NCBI GenBank assembly: GCA_050293885.1
Contig: JBNKNO010000003.1
Coordinates: forward strand, 1 to 64,000
Source: Nitrogeniibacter sp050293885
GTDB taxonomy: Bacteria > Pseudomonadota > Gammaproteobacteria > Burkholderiales > Rhodocyclaceae
Direction of reading: 5' to 3'
Length of the DNA stretch: 64,000 bases
A program made the translations under genes and the position numbers. The notes below the pieces were generated by a model, which was not told the origin of the DNA, did not search any database, and saw only the letters and a program-made list of their open reading frames with translations. Positions 16,886 through 25,243 of this stretch are shown here, piece after piece (within the stretch, counting starts at the first letter, position 1; the number at the start of each line of letters is the position of its first letter).

Positions 16886-17584
16886 TTACGGTTGGCGTTC
16901 GCTGGCCGGCGTCGTGGGGCGCAGTGCCTCCTGCCGGGCCGCCCAGCGGTTGAATGCTGGCCACGCCGAGCGGATGGAGTCGATGAAGCCGGTTTGCAGT
17001 TCGCGCGGCAGCGTCAGCCGGCGCAGCAGATACTCCGCGAGAAAGACGGTCGTGACGATTGCCGGCGTCAGCACATTGGCAAGCAGTGAGAAGGCGGCGA
17101 TCCGACCGCTCGCGAACAACCCCAGCGAAACGCTCGCCAGGGTCGCAAACACCAGCGTCCAGGCCACGGTGACGCCACGGGTATAACGCGCCAGCCGGGG
17201 CGGGAGTTCGCCATGCACGGTTCGCGCGAACCTGGTCACCATGGGCGTGCGCCCCGCGCTCAGCGTGCGCGCGAAGAGCGCCGTGAGCGTGGCAAAGGTG
17301 CCGGCATGCTGAATCAGTTCGACATAGGCGAAGTTGGAGGCGAGCGGACCGCGAAAGGCCGCCAGCGCCCCGACTGCGCAAAACCAGAGCGTCAGGGCGA
17401 TGACCCGGCGCCGGCTTTGCCAGGCGATCCACAGCGTGGTGCCCGTCAGTGGCAGCAGCGCAAGCGCCGCGCCGATGAGGCTGGGTGTGCCCCGTGCGGT
17501 GAAATGGTGTAGCAGGCCGATGTACAGCGCAATCAGCAACCCGGCCAGTGCCGTCAGCAACAGGTGCCGAGCACGCGGGGTCAT
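16886..17584 (-). CDS. Conserved membrane protein of aryl polyene clusters (COG4648-like)
   Basis: The 232-residue protein has about six hydrophobic segments, with tryptophan-bearing FNRWAARQEALRP near the end. Comparable proteins sit between the carrier-protein genes and the ligase gene in xanthomonadin and aryl polyene clusters, but their biochemical role is unknown. The start overlaps the carrier-protein stop by 4 bases. The assignment rests mainly on position and hydropathy. Confidence 0.7.
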   Translation of the reverse strand: MTPRARHLLLTALAGLLIALYIGLLHHFTARGTPSLIGAALALLPLTGTTLWIAWQSRRRVIALTLWFCAVGALAAFRGPLASNFAYVELIQHAGTFATLTALFARTLSAGRTPMVTRFARTVHGELPPRLARYTRGVTVAWTLVFATLASVSLGLFASGRIAAFSLLANVLTPAIVTTVFLAEYLLRRLTLPRELQTGFIDSIRSAWPAFNRWAARQEALRPTTPASERQP

Positions 17585-17868
17585 TGGGTCCGGTGGGTTG
17601 CGACGTGGTCGGCGAGGCTGCGCAGGGAGGCGAAGATGCGCACGTTGTCCTCGTTGTCGGCGCGCAGCGAAAAGCCGTAGCGCTTGGAGAGCACCAGCGC
17701 GACTTCGAGGATGTCGATGGAGTCGAGTCCGAGCCCCTCGCCGTAGAGCGGTGCATCGGGCGCGATGTCGCCCGCGGCCATGTCGAGGTTCAGTGCGGCG
17801 ACGATCTGTTCGGCGACCTCGGCGAGCAGCGTGTCATCGGCGGTGTTGGGGTTGGTTGTGTCGTTCAT
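17581..17868 (-). CDS. Acyl carrier protein (ApeE/F type)
   Basis: The 95-residue acidic protein has the phosphopantetheine attachment Ser in GLGLDSIDILE near residue 50. The N-terminal MNDTTNPNTADD is an unstructured lead. It is one of two carriers in the operon. In known systems one binds the growing aryl polyene and the other supports starter loading or lipid transfer. Start ATG 17868. Confidence 0.88.
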   Translation of the reverse strand: MNDTTNPNTADDTLLAEVAEQIVAALNLDMAAGDIAPDAPLYGEGLGLDSIDILEVALVLSKRYGFSLRADNEDNVRIFASLRSLADHVATHRTQ

Positions 17869-17922
17869 TGTCGATTCGATGTCGGGTTCATGAGCTGCGC
17901 TTGAAACCAGCGCTCGGTGTGT

Positions 17923-17928
17923 ATTCTA
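17923..17928 (-). promoter_or_regulatory. Possible internal -10 box upstream of the second carrier-protein gene
   Basis: TAGAAT on the minus strand lies in the 98-base gap between the ketosynthase stop and the carrier-protein start, the widest gap in the first part of the operon. It matches the consensus at five of six positions. No convincing -35 is present, so this is only a candidate for an internal promoter. Confidence 0.3.
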
Positions 17929-17966
17929 GCCGTTGGCGGAAACCTCAAGAAGCGGGGGCTTCGCCG

Positions 17967-19211
17967 TCAGTCGTCCGCCTGTCGGAAAGCCAGCACCGCG
18001 TTGCTGCCACCAAAAGCAAACGCGTTGGACAGACAGGCGCGGATGGGACGCGCCAGCGGCGCGCCGCGGATGTGCGCGACGCCTTCGCATGCCGGGTCCA
18101 CGGTGTCCAGATGCGCGGTGGGCGGCGCCTTGCCTTGGCGCAGCGCTTGCACACAAATGACGGCCTCGATGGCGCCGGTGGCGCCCATCATGTGCCCGTG
18201 CATGGACTTGGTGGCGCTGACCGGCAATGCGCTGGCCAGCGGGCCGAAGACCTCGCCGAGCGCCTGAACCTCGATCGGGTCGCCTTCAGGCGTGGCGGTG
18301 CCGTGGGCATTCACGTAGCCGATATCCGCCGGCGTCAGGCCTGCGTCGTCGATGGCCTGGCGCATGGCGGCGACCTGACCGCGCGCCGAGGGGCGCACCA
18401 GATGATCGGCATCGCTGGAGCAACCATAGCCGGCCAGCTCCGCCAGGATGGTGGCGCCGCGCGCCTTGGCGTGATCCCAGTCCTCTAGGACCAGCGCGGC
18501 CGCGCCTTCGCCCAACACCAGGCCGGTGCGGTCGGTGGCAAAGGGACGGCATGCGGCCGCGGCGCCGTGCGGTTCGGCGTCGGCCAATACGCGCAGGGCC
18601 TCCCAGGCGCGCACGACGCCGAGCGACATCGGGCTGTCGGAGCCGCCGGCAATGACCACGTCGGCCGAGCCGTCGCGCACGCGGCGGAAACCCTCGCCGA
18701 TGGCCGTGGCCGCTGCCGCGCAGGCAATGGTGTAGGTGATGCACGGCCCGCCCAGTTTGAAGTCGATGGCGATGTGTGAGGCGGCGGTGTTGTTCATGCC
18801 CAGCAGCAGCGACAGCGGCGGCACGCGCCGGCGGCCGTTGACGTACATCTCGCGGTAGCCGCGCTCGAAGGTCAGCGTGCCGGCCAGGGCGGTGCCCCAG
18901 AACACGGCGCCCTCGGTGCGTGGGGTATCCGATTTGATCAGCCCGGCCTGTTGCCAGGCGCGGCGTGCCGCGACCAGACCAAGCTGGCCGGAGCGGTCGA
19001 GCGTGGGGATGTTGCTTCCCAGCGCCGTGATGGCGTCGAAATCGGTCCACTGGACCGCCGGGATCGAGATGGCCAGATGGCCTTCATCGCGTTCATGCAG
19101 GGCGATCGCCGATTCGCCGGACAGCATGCGCTCAAAGAAGCCATCGGCGTCACTACCCCACGGCCCACCGACACCGAGGCCGGTAATGGCAACGCGGCGC
19201 GGGGTGCTCAT
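17967..19211 (-). CDS. Beta-ketoacyl-ACP synthase (ApeR-like, FabF family)
   Basis: The 414-residue enzyme keeps the Cys-His-His set: Cys in TIACAAAATA near residue 165, His in NAHGTATPEGDP near 302 and His in MHGHMMGATG near 338. It is the second full ketosynthase of the cluster, and its family position suggests the ApeR-type enzyme thought to start or extend early condensations. ATG 19211 overlaps the first carrier-protein stop by 4 bases. Confidence 0.87.
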   Translation of the reverse strand: MSTPRRVAITGLGVGGPWGSDADGFFERMLSGESAIALHERDEGHLAISIPAVQWTDFDAITALGSNIPTLDRSGQLGLVAARRAWQQAGLIKSDTPRTEGAVFWGTALAGTLTFERGYREMYVNGRRRVPPLSLLLGMNNTAASHIAIDFKLGGPCITYTIACAAAATAIGEGFRRVRDGSADVVIAGGSDSPMSLGVVRAWEALRVLADAEPHGAAAACRPFATDRTGLVLGEGAAALVLEDWDHAKARGATILAELAGYGCSSDADHLVRPSARGQVAAMRQAIDDAGLTPADIGYVNAHGTATPEGDPIEVQALGEVFGPLASALPVSATKSMHGHMMGATGAIEAVICVQALRQGKAPPTAHLDTVDPACEGVAHIRGAPLARPIRACLSNAFAFGGSNAVLAFRQADD

Positions 19212-19453
19212 GCGTTGGACGGGGATTGAACACCCAGTCGGTCGAGTTGCGTGACGAGATCCTGCACCGTGCTCGGATTGGGAAGATCCTTGGGCAGGGT
19301 GATGCCTGTCTTTTCTTCGAAATCGAAGAGCAACTCCAGGAGCATCAGCGAGTCGATGCCGATGTCGGCCAGTGTCGCCTCGGGAACGACTGTGTCAGGC
19401 GCGATATTGCCGTTGGTCTGGGCAAAATCACGAATCAGGTCCAGTGAGTTCAT
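19208..19453 (-). CDS. Acyl carrier protein, first gene of the long pigment operon
   Basis: The 81-residue protein has the carrier Ser in IGIDSLMLLELLF near residue 36. ATG 19453 is chosen because it follows a GGA-type Shine-Dalgarno, and the codons upstream read into the untranslated leader. It heads seventeen minus-strand genes. A perfect 14-base palindrome lies 10 bases upstream of its start. Confidence 0.87.
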   Translation of the reverse strand: MNSLDLIRDFAQTNGNIAPDTVVPEATLADIGIDSLMLLELLFDFEEKTGITLPKDLPNPSTVQDLVTQLDRLGVQSPSNA

Positions 19454-19462
19454 GCAAAATCC

Positions 19463-19476
19463 ATTCGGCGCCGAAT
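19463..19476. promoter_or_regulatory. Perfect palindrome in the leader of the 14.4-kb pigment operon
   Basis: ATTCGGCGCCGAAT is a perfect 14-base dyad between the -10 box and the first start codon. It could be an operator or fold as a small hairpin next to the ribosome-binding site. Confidence 0.4.
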
Positions 19477-19530
19477 TTCGGTCGCGTTCATCTGTGCGCT
19501 GTGCGCACGTCTTCTCGGGAAATGACGCCA

Positions 19531-19536
19531 ATTATA
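19531..19536 (-). promoter_or_regulatory. Consensus -10 box of the 14.4-kb pigment operon
   Basis: The minus strand reads a perfect TATAAT, preceded by GGG. Transcription would start near 19524, leaving a leader of about 70 bases before ATG 19453. The region 16-18 bases upstream (CAAGTT/AAGTTC) is a poor -35, which suggests activator dependence. Confidence 0.55.
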
Positions 19537-19609
19537 CCCGCACGCACGCCGCGAACTTGTGCGTCATGCCACTGGATATTGGTTTTCCGGCCTTGCGATG
19601 GCTACCGGT

Positions 19610-22600
19610 CTAGCTCGGGAGCGCGCGTTTGCCCTTGCCGGGGGGGCGGTGTGCTGCGCTTGCCTCCGCCTGGCGCGTGTCGTCGGTGAGAAAGTGGCGC
19701 GTGAAGTCGGCCGCGGGCAGGGGCTTGCTGATGAGGTAGCCCTGGATGAGGTCGCAGCCCATGGCGCTCAGCAGGTCGTGTTGCGGCTGGGTTTCGACGC
19801 CTTCGGCGACGACTTCGAGGTCGAGATTGTGTGCCAGCGCGATGATGCCGCGCACGATGGCGACGTCGGTGTCGGCATCGCTGCCGGTGTGGGTGCTGGC
19901 GAGGTCGGTGACGAAGCTGCGATCGACCTTGAGGATGTCGACCGGCATGCGTTTGAGGTAGGCCAGCGACGAGTAGCCGGTACCGAAGTCGTCAATGGCC
20001 AGGCGGATGCCCAGGCGTTTGAGGCGGTAGAGGTTGTCGATGGCCTCGCCCTGCCGATCCATCCACACGCTTTCGGTGAGCTCGATGATGAGATCGTCGG
20101 GCGTGACGCCATAGTCTTCGAGGACCTGCTCGACGGTGGCGGCGATTTGTTCGTCCTGCAGTTGCTGGCCGGAGAAATTGACGGCGACGCGCAGCTTGTG
20201 ACCGGCGGCTCGCCAGGCTTTGAGCTGGGTGCAGGCCGCACTCAGCACCCATTCGCCGATGGGCAGGATGAGTCCGGTTTCTTCGGCGATGGGAATGAAT
20301 TCGTTGGGGCCGAGCAGGCCTCGCGTCGGATGCCGCCAGCGCACCAGTGCTTCGGCGGCGACCAGCTGGCCGTCGTGCGCGTTGATTTCGGGTTGGAAGT
20401 GCAGTTCGAATTCGTCGCGCTCGACGGCGCGCCGCAGATCGCTTTCGAGGCGCAGATGTTCGCCGGCGCTGGTCTCCATCGCCTCTTCGTAAAAGGCGAA
20501 ACTGTGCTTGGCGTGCTTGGCGCGGTACATGGCGGTGTCGGCGTGGCGCAGCAGGGTGCTCATGTCGGCGCCATCGCGCGGATACAGTGCGATGCCGATA
20601 CTGGCGTTGACGAACATGTCGTGTCCGTCCATGACGAAGGGGTCGGCCAGATCGCTGGCGATTTTCTTGGCGACCGAGGCGGCCACTGACGCCGAAGCGA
20701 GGTTTTCCAGCACGACGGTGAACTCGTCCCCCCCGAGCCGGGCGACGCAATCGCCGGCGCGCACGCTGTGTGCAATGCGACGCCCGACCGCCTTGAGTAG
20801 GCGATCGCCGATTTCGTGGCCGAGCGTGTCATTGACGAATTTGAAACGGTCGAGATCGAGGAACAGGACCGCGAGCAATTTTTGCTGGGCGCTGGCTTGA
20901 TCGAGCTGGCGCTGCAGATGCTCCTGGAAATGGGTGCGATTGGGTAGGCCGGTGAGGGTGTCGGTGTAGGCCAGATGGCGGACATGGCGCTCCGAGCGGC
21001 TGGCGTCGATGGTGCGCCGCACGCGCTGGACGACGACGTTCAGGTGCAGGGGCTTGGTGATGTAGTCGCTTGCACCGGCGGCGAAAGCGCGTTCGATCGA
21101 GTGCCGGTCATCGAGCGAGGTGATCATCAGCACCGGGATGTCCTTGCCCTGCGGCAGCTCCTTGAGCCGGGTGCAGGTGGCGAAGCCGTCGGTGCCGGGC
21201 ATGACCGCGTCGAGCAGCACCAGATCGGGGTTGCGGCGCGAGAGCAGATCGATGGCAGAGGCGCCGGTGCCCGCTTCGTCCACCACAAAGCCATTGAGTT
21301 CGAGCGCGTAGCGCAAGGCCGAGCGCGTGCTGCGGTCATCGTCCACCACCAGCACGCGGGCCTCGGCGTCGGCGGCGACCGGCGGGGCGGCCAGCGGCTC
21401 GGGCAGAAACTCGCGCAGCGCGTTGGCGACGCGGGTGAACTCGGCGCTCAGCTCGGTGGTCAGTCCAATGGCGTCGAGCGCCGGGTCGTTCAGTTCGATT
21501 TCGAGGGTCTCGGCTTTCTGTGCCAGGGCGTAGGCCCCCAGATTGCCGGCCGCGCCCTTGATCTGGTGCGCATTGGCCTTGAGTGCCTTGAGATCGCCGG
21601 CCGTGGCTGCAGCTTCAAGGGCGGAAAGAATCTCCGGCATGTCTTCGAGGAAGGGCTGGATGGCCTTGTCGACGGCGCCGCCGAGGGCGTCGCGGAGTCG
21701 CTCGAGCACCGTGGGGTCGACCGCGTTTGCATGCGTCACGTCGTCGTCGCTGGGGGCGGGGGCGCGTAGCGCGAAGGGCATGTCGAACCAGCGGCGCAGG
21801 GTGGCGGCCAGGGTGTCCAGGGTCAGCGGCTTGGCCAGGTGGTCGTCCATGCCCGCCTGCATGCAGCGCTCGATATCGTCGCGTGCAGTGTCTGCCGTCA
21901 TGGCGATGATCGGCGTGTGGCGTCCGCTGAGTTGCTCGCGCTCACGGATCGCCTCGGTGGCGGCGTTGCCGTCCATGCCGGGCATGTGGCAGTCCATCAG
22001 GATCAGATCCCAGTTGTCGTGGGCGTGCGCGTTCAGCGCCGCCATGCCGTCGCCCGCCAGTTCGGCCGTCAGACCGAGCATCTCGAGCATGCTGCGCACG
22101 ACCACCTGATTCGTTCGATTGTCGTCCACCACCAGCACCTTGAAACTGCCGACCGTTTCGAGCGATGCGGCGGGTTGCCCGGTGGGATTGTTGTCGAGCA
22201 GGCGCAGCACACCGGTCAAGCGCGAGCGCCGCAAGGGTTTGGCCAGCGTCGTGCTCCAGTAGCGATCGTCTTCGTCGCCGAAGCGCGCCAGCGGCGCCAT
22301 GAGTACCCAGCGCGCCGCGGCGCAGGCCGTGCTCTTGCGCAGTTTCTGCAGGTCAGCGGCGGCGATGGCGCCATCGACGAGGACGAGATCGATGGGCCGG
22401 ACATCGTCGTCGTGTGTGTTGACGCGCTGCTCGGCCTGCTTCGGTGCTTGGCACACCAGCGCATCGGCGCCGAGCAGGCCGAGTTCGGTGTCGAGGTACT
22501 CGCGGCAGATGCGGCTATCTTCGATGACCAGCACGCGCTTGCCGGTCGCGATGGGTTCGGGGTCCGTGATCTCTGTGGGCGGGGCAACTTGCAGTGGCAC

Positions 22601-24091
22601 GCAGACGGTGAAGCAGCTTCCCCGGCCGGGCTCGCTTTGCAGCGCAATGGTGCCACCCATCAGTTCGACGAGTTGGCGGCTGATGGCCAGCCCCAGGCCG
22701 CTGCCCGGATGGCGCCGTGTGGAAGAGGCATCGCCCTGGGTGAAGGAGTCGAATATGCGCGCCTGCGTTGCGCTGGCGATGCCCTCGCCGGTGTCGCAGA
22801 CCTTGAAGCGCAGGGTGGACATGCCGGCGCTGTCGGTGTCGGCCAGATCGATCTGCACCCAGGCTTCGCCCTGTTCGGTGAACTTGATGGCGTTGCCGAG
22901 CAGGTTGGTCAGCACCTGCCGGAGGCGGTCGGCGTCGCCGATCCAGGCGGGGGGGAGATCCGCCGCGATGTGGTGCCCCAGTTCCAGCCCCTTTTCGTAG
23001 GCCTGCGGGCTGAGCGCGTCGATCAGGTCCTCGACAAGTTGGCGAAGATCGATGTGCTGGGCGTCGAGCTCGATCTTGCCTGCTTCGAGTCGTGAGAAAT
23101 CGAGCACGCCGTTGACCATTTCGAGCAGATGGCGTGCCGAGTCCCAGGCCATTTCCGTCAGCAATTGCACCTTGGCGGGCAGCCGGCTGGCGCGCAGCAT
23201 GTTGAGGCTGCCGATCACCCCGTTGAGCGGGGTCCGGATTTCGTGGCTGACGGTGGCGGCAAACTGGCTTTTCAGCTCGGCGTAGGCGACCGCGCTGTCG
23301 CGGGCGGTGATGAGCTCGTGCTCCCGCCCTTCGAGCTCTTCCATCATGCGGTTGAAGGCGTGCTCCATGTTGGCGATATCGCGTGGGCCTTCGAGGTCGG
23401 CACGGACCCCGCGCTCGCCCGCCATGGCCGACGACATGGCGCGCGACAGTTCGTTCAGCGGGCGCGTCAGGCGCCGCGAGAGCATCTCGACCAGCGCCAC
23501 GATGAGAATGGCAAACAGCAGCGAGATGGCGAGGTTGGAGAGAAACAGGTCGGTGCGCAGTGCGTTGATGACGCTCTTGCTTTGCACCACGCGAACAATC
23601 CCGAGGCGTTGTGCCTGGGGCGCCTCGTCCATGGAAAACGGCGAGCTGGCCTCGGGCGTGATGTCGACCGTGGCAGTAAAGCTCCAGATGGCGTCGTCCT
23701 CCAGTTCGATCGAGGCGCCGTCGGCGCTCGGGTCGCGCGGCACGTCGGGCAGGGAGAACGCAGGTGCGCCGGCCTTGACGCGGGAGAGCAGCATCTTGCC
23801 GTTGGCATCGAACATCTGCACCGCAACGACGTCCGGAAACGACAAAGTCGCGGCGATCGCGGCCGAGGCATTTTCCGGCGCCCCCGAAAGCAGCGCCAGG
23901 CCGCTTTGGTCGGCCAGGCTGGACACGACGCTGGCCCCCTGACGAATCAGCGTTTCGCGGATCTGGCGGTCGCCGCGCAGCGAGCTGGCAATGGATGCGG
24001 TAATCGCCAGCAGGACCAGCCCGAAGGCGATGGTCATGCTTAGCTGGTTGCCGAAGGTGCTCCGGCGAATGCGTGCAAGCAGACTCGGCAT
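19610..24091 (-). CDS. Hybrid sensor kinase with three receivers, Hpt, GGDEF and EAL domains
   Basis: The 1493-residue protein runs in this order. TM1 is near 17-38, then a periplasmic domain to about 185, TM2, and HAMP (about 205-258). HisKA follows with VSHEIRTPLNG near 282, then HATPase with NLLGNAIKF near 400 and GSGLGLAI. Receiver 1 is at about 520-640 and receiver 2 has LILMDCHMPGMDG near 697. Hpt has AHQIKGAAG near 840, receiver 3 has LVLLDAVMPG near 958, GGDEF has RLGGDEF near 1117, and EAL has AEALVRW near 1244 and DDFGTGYS later. Key residues of every module look intact, so phosphorelay and both c-di-GMP synthesis and breakdown are possible. It is the last gene of an operon with a TonB receptor and a periplasmic binding protein, 31 bases after the latter. 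Confidence 0.9.
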   Translation of the reverse strand: MPSLLARIRRSTFGNQLSMTIAFGLVLLAITASIASSLRGDRQIRETLIRQGASVVSSLADQSGLALLSGAPENASAAIAATLSFPDVVAVQMFDANGKMLLSRVKAGAPAFSLPDVPRDPSADGASIELEDDAIWSFTATVDITPEASSPFSMDEAPQAQRLGIVRVVQSKSVINALRTDLFLSNLAISLLFAILIVALVEMLSRRLTRPLNELSRAMSSAMAGERGVRADLEGPRDIANMEHAFNRMMEELEGREHELITARDSAVAYAELKSQFAATVSHEIRTPLNGVIGSLNMLRASRLPAKVQLLTEMAWDSARHLLEMVNGVLDFSRLEAGKIELDAQHIDLRQLVEDLIDALSPQAYEKGLELGHHIAADLPPAWIGDADRLRQVLTNLLGNAIKFTEQGEAWVQIDLADTDSAGMSTLRFKVCDTGEGIASATQARIFDSFTQGDASSTRRHPGSGLGLAISRQLVELMGGTIALQSEPGRGSCFTVCVPLQVAPPTEITDPEPIATGKRVLVIEDSRICREYLDTELGLLGADALVCQAPKQAEQRVNTHDDDVRPIDLVLVDGAIAAADLQKLRKSTACAAARWVLMAPLARFGDEDDRYWSTTLAKPLRRSRLTGVLRLLDNNPTGQPAASLETVGSFKVLVVDDNRTNQVVVRSMLEMLGLTAELAGDGMAALNAHAHDNWDLILMDCHMPGMDGNAATEAIREREQLSGRHTPIIAMTADTARDDIERCMQAGMDDHLAKPLTLDTLAATLRRWFDMPFALRAPAPSDDDVTHANAVDPTVLERLRDALGGAVDKAIQPFLEDMPEILSALEAAATAGDLKALKANAHQIKGAAGNLGAYALAQKAETLEIELNDPALDAIGLTTELSAEFTRVANALREFLPEPLAAPPVAADAEARVLVVDDDRSTRSALRYALELNGFVVDEAGTGASAIDLLSRRNPDLVLLDAVMPGTDGFATCTRLKELPQGKDIPVLMITSLDDRHSIERAFAAGASDYITKPLHLNVVVQRVRRTIDASRSERHVRHLAYTDTLTGLPNRTHFQEHLQRQLDQASAQQKLLAVLFLDLDRFKFVNDTLGHEIGDRLLKAVGRRIAHSVRAGDCVARLGGDEFTVVLENLASASVAASVAKKIASDLADPFVMDGHDMFVNASIGIALYPRDGADMSTLLRHADTAMYRAKHAKHSFAFYEEAMETSAGEHLRLESDLRRAVERDEFELHFQPEINAHDGQLVAAEALVRWRHPTRGLLGPNEFIPIAEETGLILPIGEWVLSAACTQLKAWRAAGHKLRVAVNFSGQQLQDEQIAATVEQVLEDYGVTPDDLIIELTESVWMDRQGEAIDNLYRLKRLGIRLAIDDFGTGYSSLAYLKRMPVDILKVDRSFVTDLASTHTGSDADTDVAIVRGIIALAHNLDLEVVAEGVETQPQHDLLSAMGCDLIQGYLISKPLPAADFTRHFLTDDTRQAEASAAHRPPGKGKRALPS

Positions 24092-24122
24092 CTATTCGCG
24101 CGGTGTCACTCGGTGGACCGGA

Positions 24123-25226
24123 TTAGCGAGCAGGAAAGAGCAGCGCAACATCTTCTTGTATGGTCTCCAGGTTGATGCTCAGATGCCCGGCAGTGCGGGT
24201 GTTGAGCGCGAGGCGGACCTCACGCAGCGGTTGCACCGTGCGCTCGGGCTTCGATGCGTCGATCAGGTCGAGGGCGGAGGTGGCGAGCTGGTGTCCCATG
24301 TTGACGTTGTCCGGATAGAGCGCAAACAGCGCGCCGCGACGCACGTGCGCCAGCGTGCTCGAAAAAACGATTAACGACCGGTCCCAGGCCTGCTGAAGCA
24401 CGAACGGCAATACCACCTGATCGTCCAGCACTGCGGTGTCTTGCGGGAGCCAAATGGCATCGCGGCCGGTCTCGGCCTGATCGACGATGTCGTGGAAACG
24501 CTGTAGCGCGACGCGCAGATCGTCGGTTTCGATCGCCACCAACTCGACGCCTTGCGCCTTGGCGGCTTTCTTGGCGAGCGCAATGAGCCAGTCGTTGTGC
24601 TGCGCCGAGTAGACCGTGAACACCCGGCGCACCGACGGGGCAAGCCGCTTCAGGTGTTGCAGCAACAGCCGCGGGTCCGGCGTCAGGCTGACCAGCGTGC
24701 GCGTTTTCGGGCCGTCGTCCGGTGAGGCGAGCACGGCGCCGCCGACCACGGGAATGGCGTTCGTCAATTCGCTCGCGGTTTTCAGCCCATGGCGCCCCAG
24801 CGCGATGATGACGGAGATACCTTTGTCCTGAAGTTCAGCCTGGAGTTGGTCGTGATGCGTCTGCTTCGCCAATGGAATGCTGACGACGCGGCTCGGCGCC
24901 CGTTGCTCGATGCCGGAGACGATCTGCTGAAACACACTGCGATAGGGTTCGCCCAGATCCGGATAGATGACCGCGATGCGCCCCTCGCTGGTCGCCTCGG
25001 CGGCAGGTCGGGCGCGCGCGACGGTGTTGGCGGCGAGCAGATCGCCGCCTTGCCTGAATGCGGGTGTGTCGACGGGCGAGGCATCGCGGAGCGGGGTATC
25101 CGCCGAAAGGGAATGTCGCTTCATCCACGCGCTGGCCGCGAGCGGACCCGCCAGCGGCGTGGCGCGGGCACACACGCTCAGGGCGACGAGGCCGGTTAAC
25201 AGGAGGATGCGGACGACGCTGCGCAT
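24123..25226 (-). CDS. Periplasmic substrate-binding protein (ABC sub_bind / COG2984-like)
   Basis: The 367-residue protein has an N-terminal signal peptide (VVRILLLTGLVALSVCARA) and a two-lobed binding-protein pattern. Examples are IAVIYPDLGEPYRSVFQQIV, SVIIALGRHGLK and RRVFTVYSAQHNDW. No permease or ATPase genes accompany it, so it probably presents a ligand to the kinase encoded just downstream. I chose ATG 25226. TTG 25247, overlapping the receptor stop as TTGA, is an alternative that adds seven residues. Confidence 0.75.
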   Translation of the reverse strand: MRSVVRILLLTGLVALSVCARATPLAGPLAASAWMKRHSLSADTPLRDASPVDTPAFRQGGDLLAANTVARARPAAEATSEGRIAVIYPDLGEPYRSVFQQIVSGIEQRAPSRVVSIPLAKQTHHDQLQAELQDKGISVIIALGRHGLKTASELTNAIPVVGGAVLASPDDGPKTRTLVSLTPDPRLLLQHLKRLAPSVRRVFTVYSAQHNDWLIALAKKAAKAQGVELVAIETDDLRVALQRFHDIVDQAETGRDAIWLPQDTAVLDDQVVLPFVLQQAWDRSLIVFSSTLAHVRRGALFALYPDNVNMGHQLATSALDLIDASKPERTVQPLREVRLALNTRTAGHLSINLETIQEDVALLFPAR

Positions 25227-25243
25227 GGTCACGGATCGAATAG

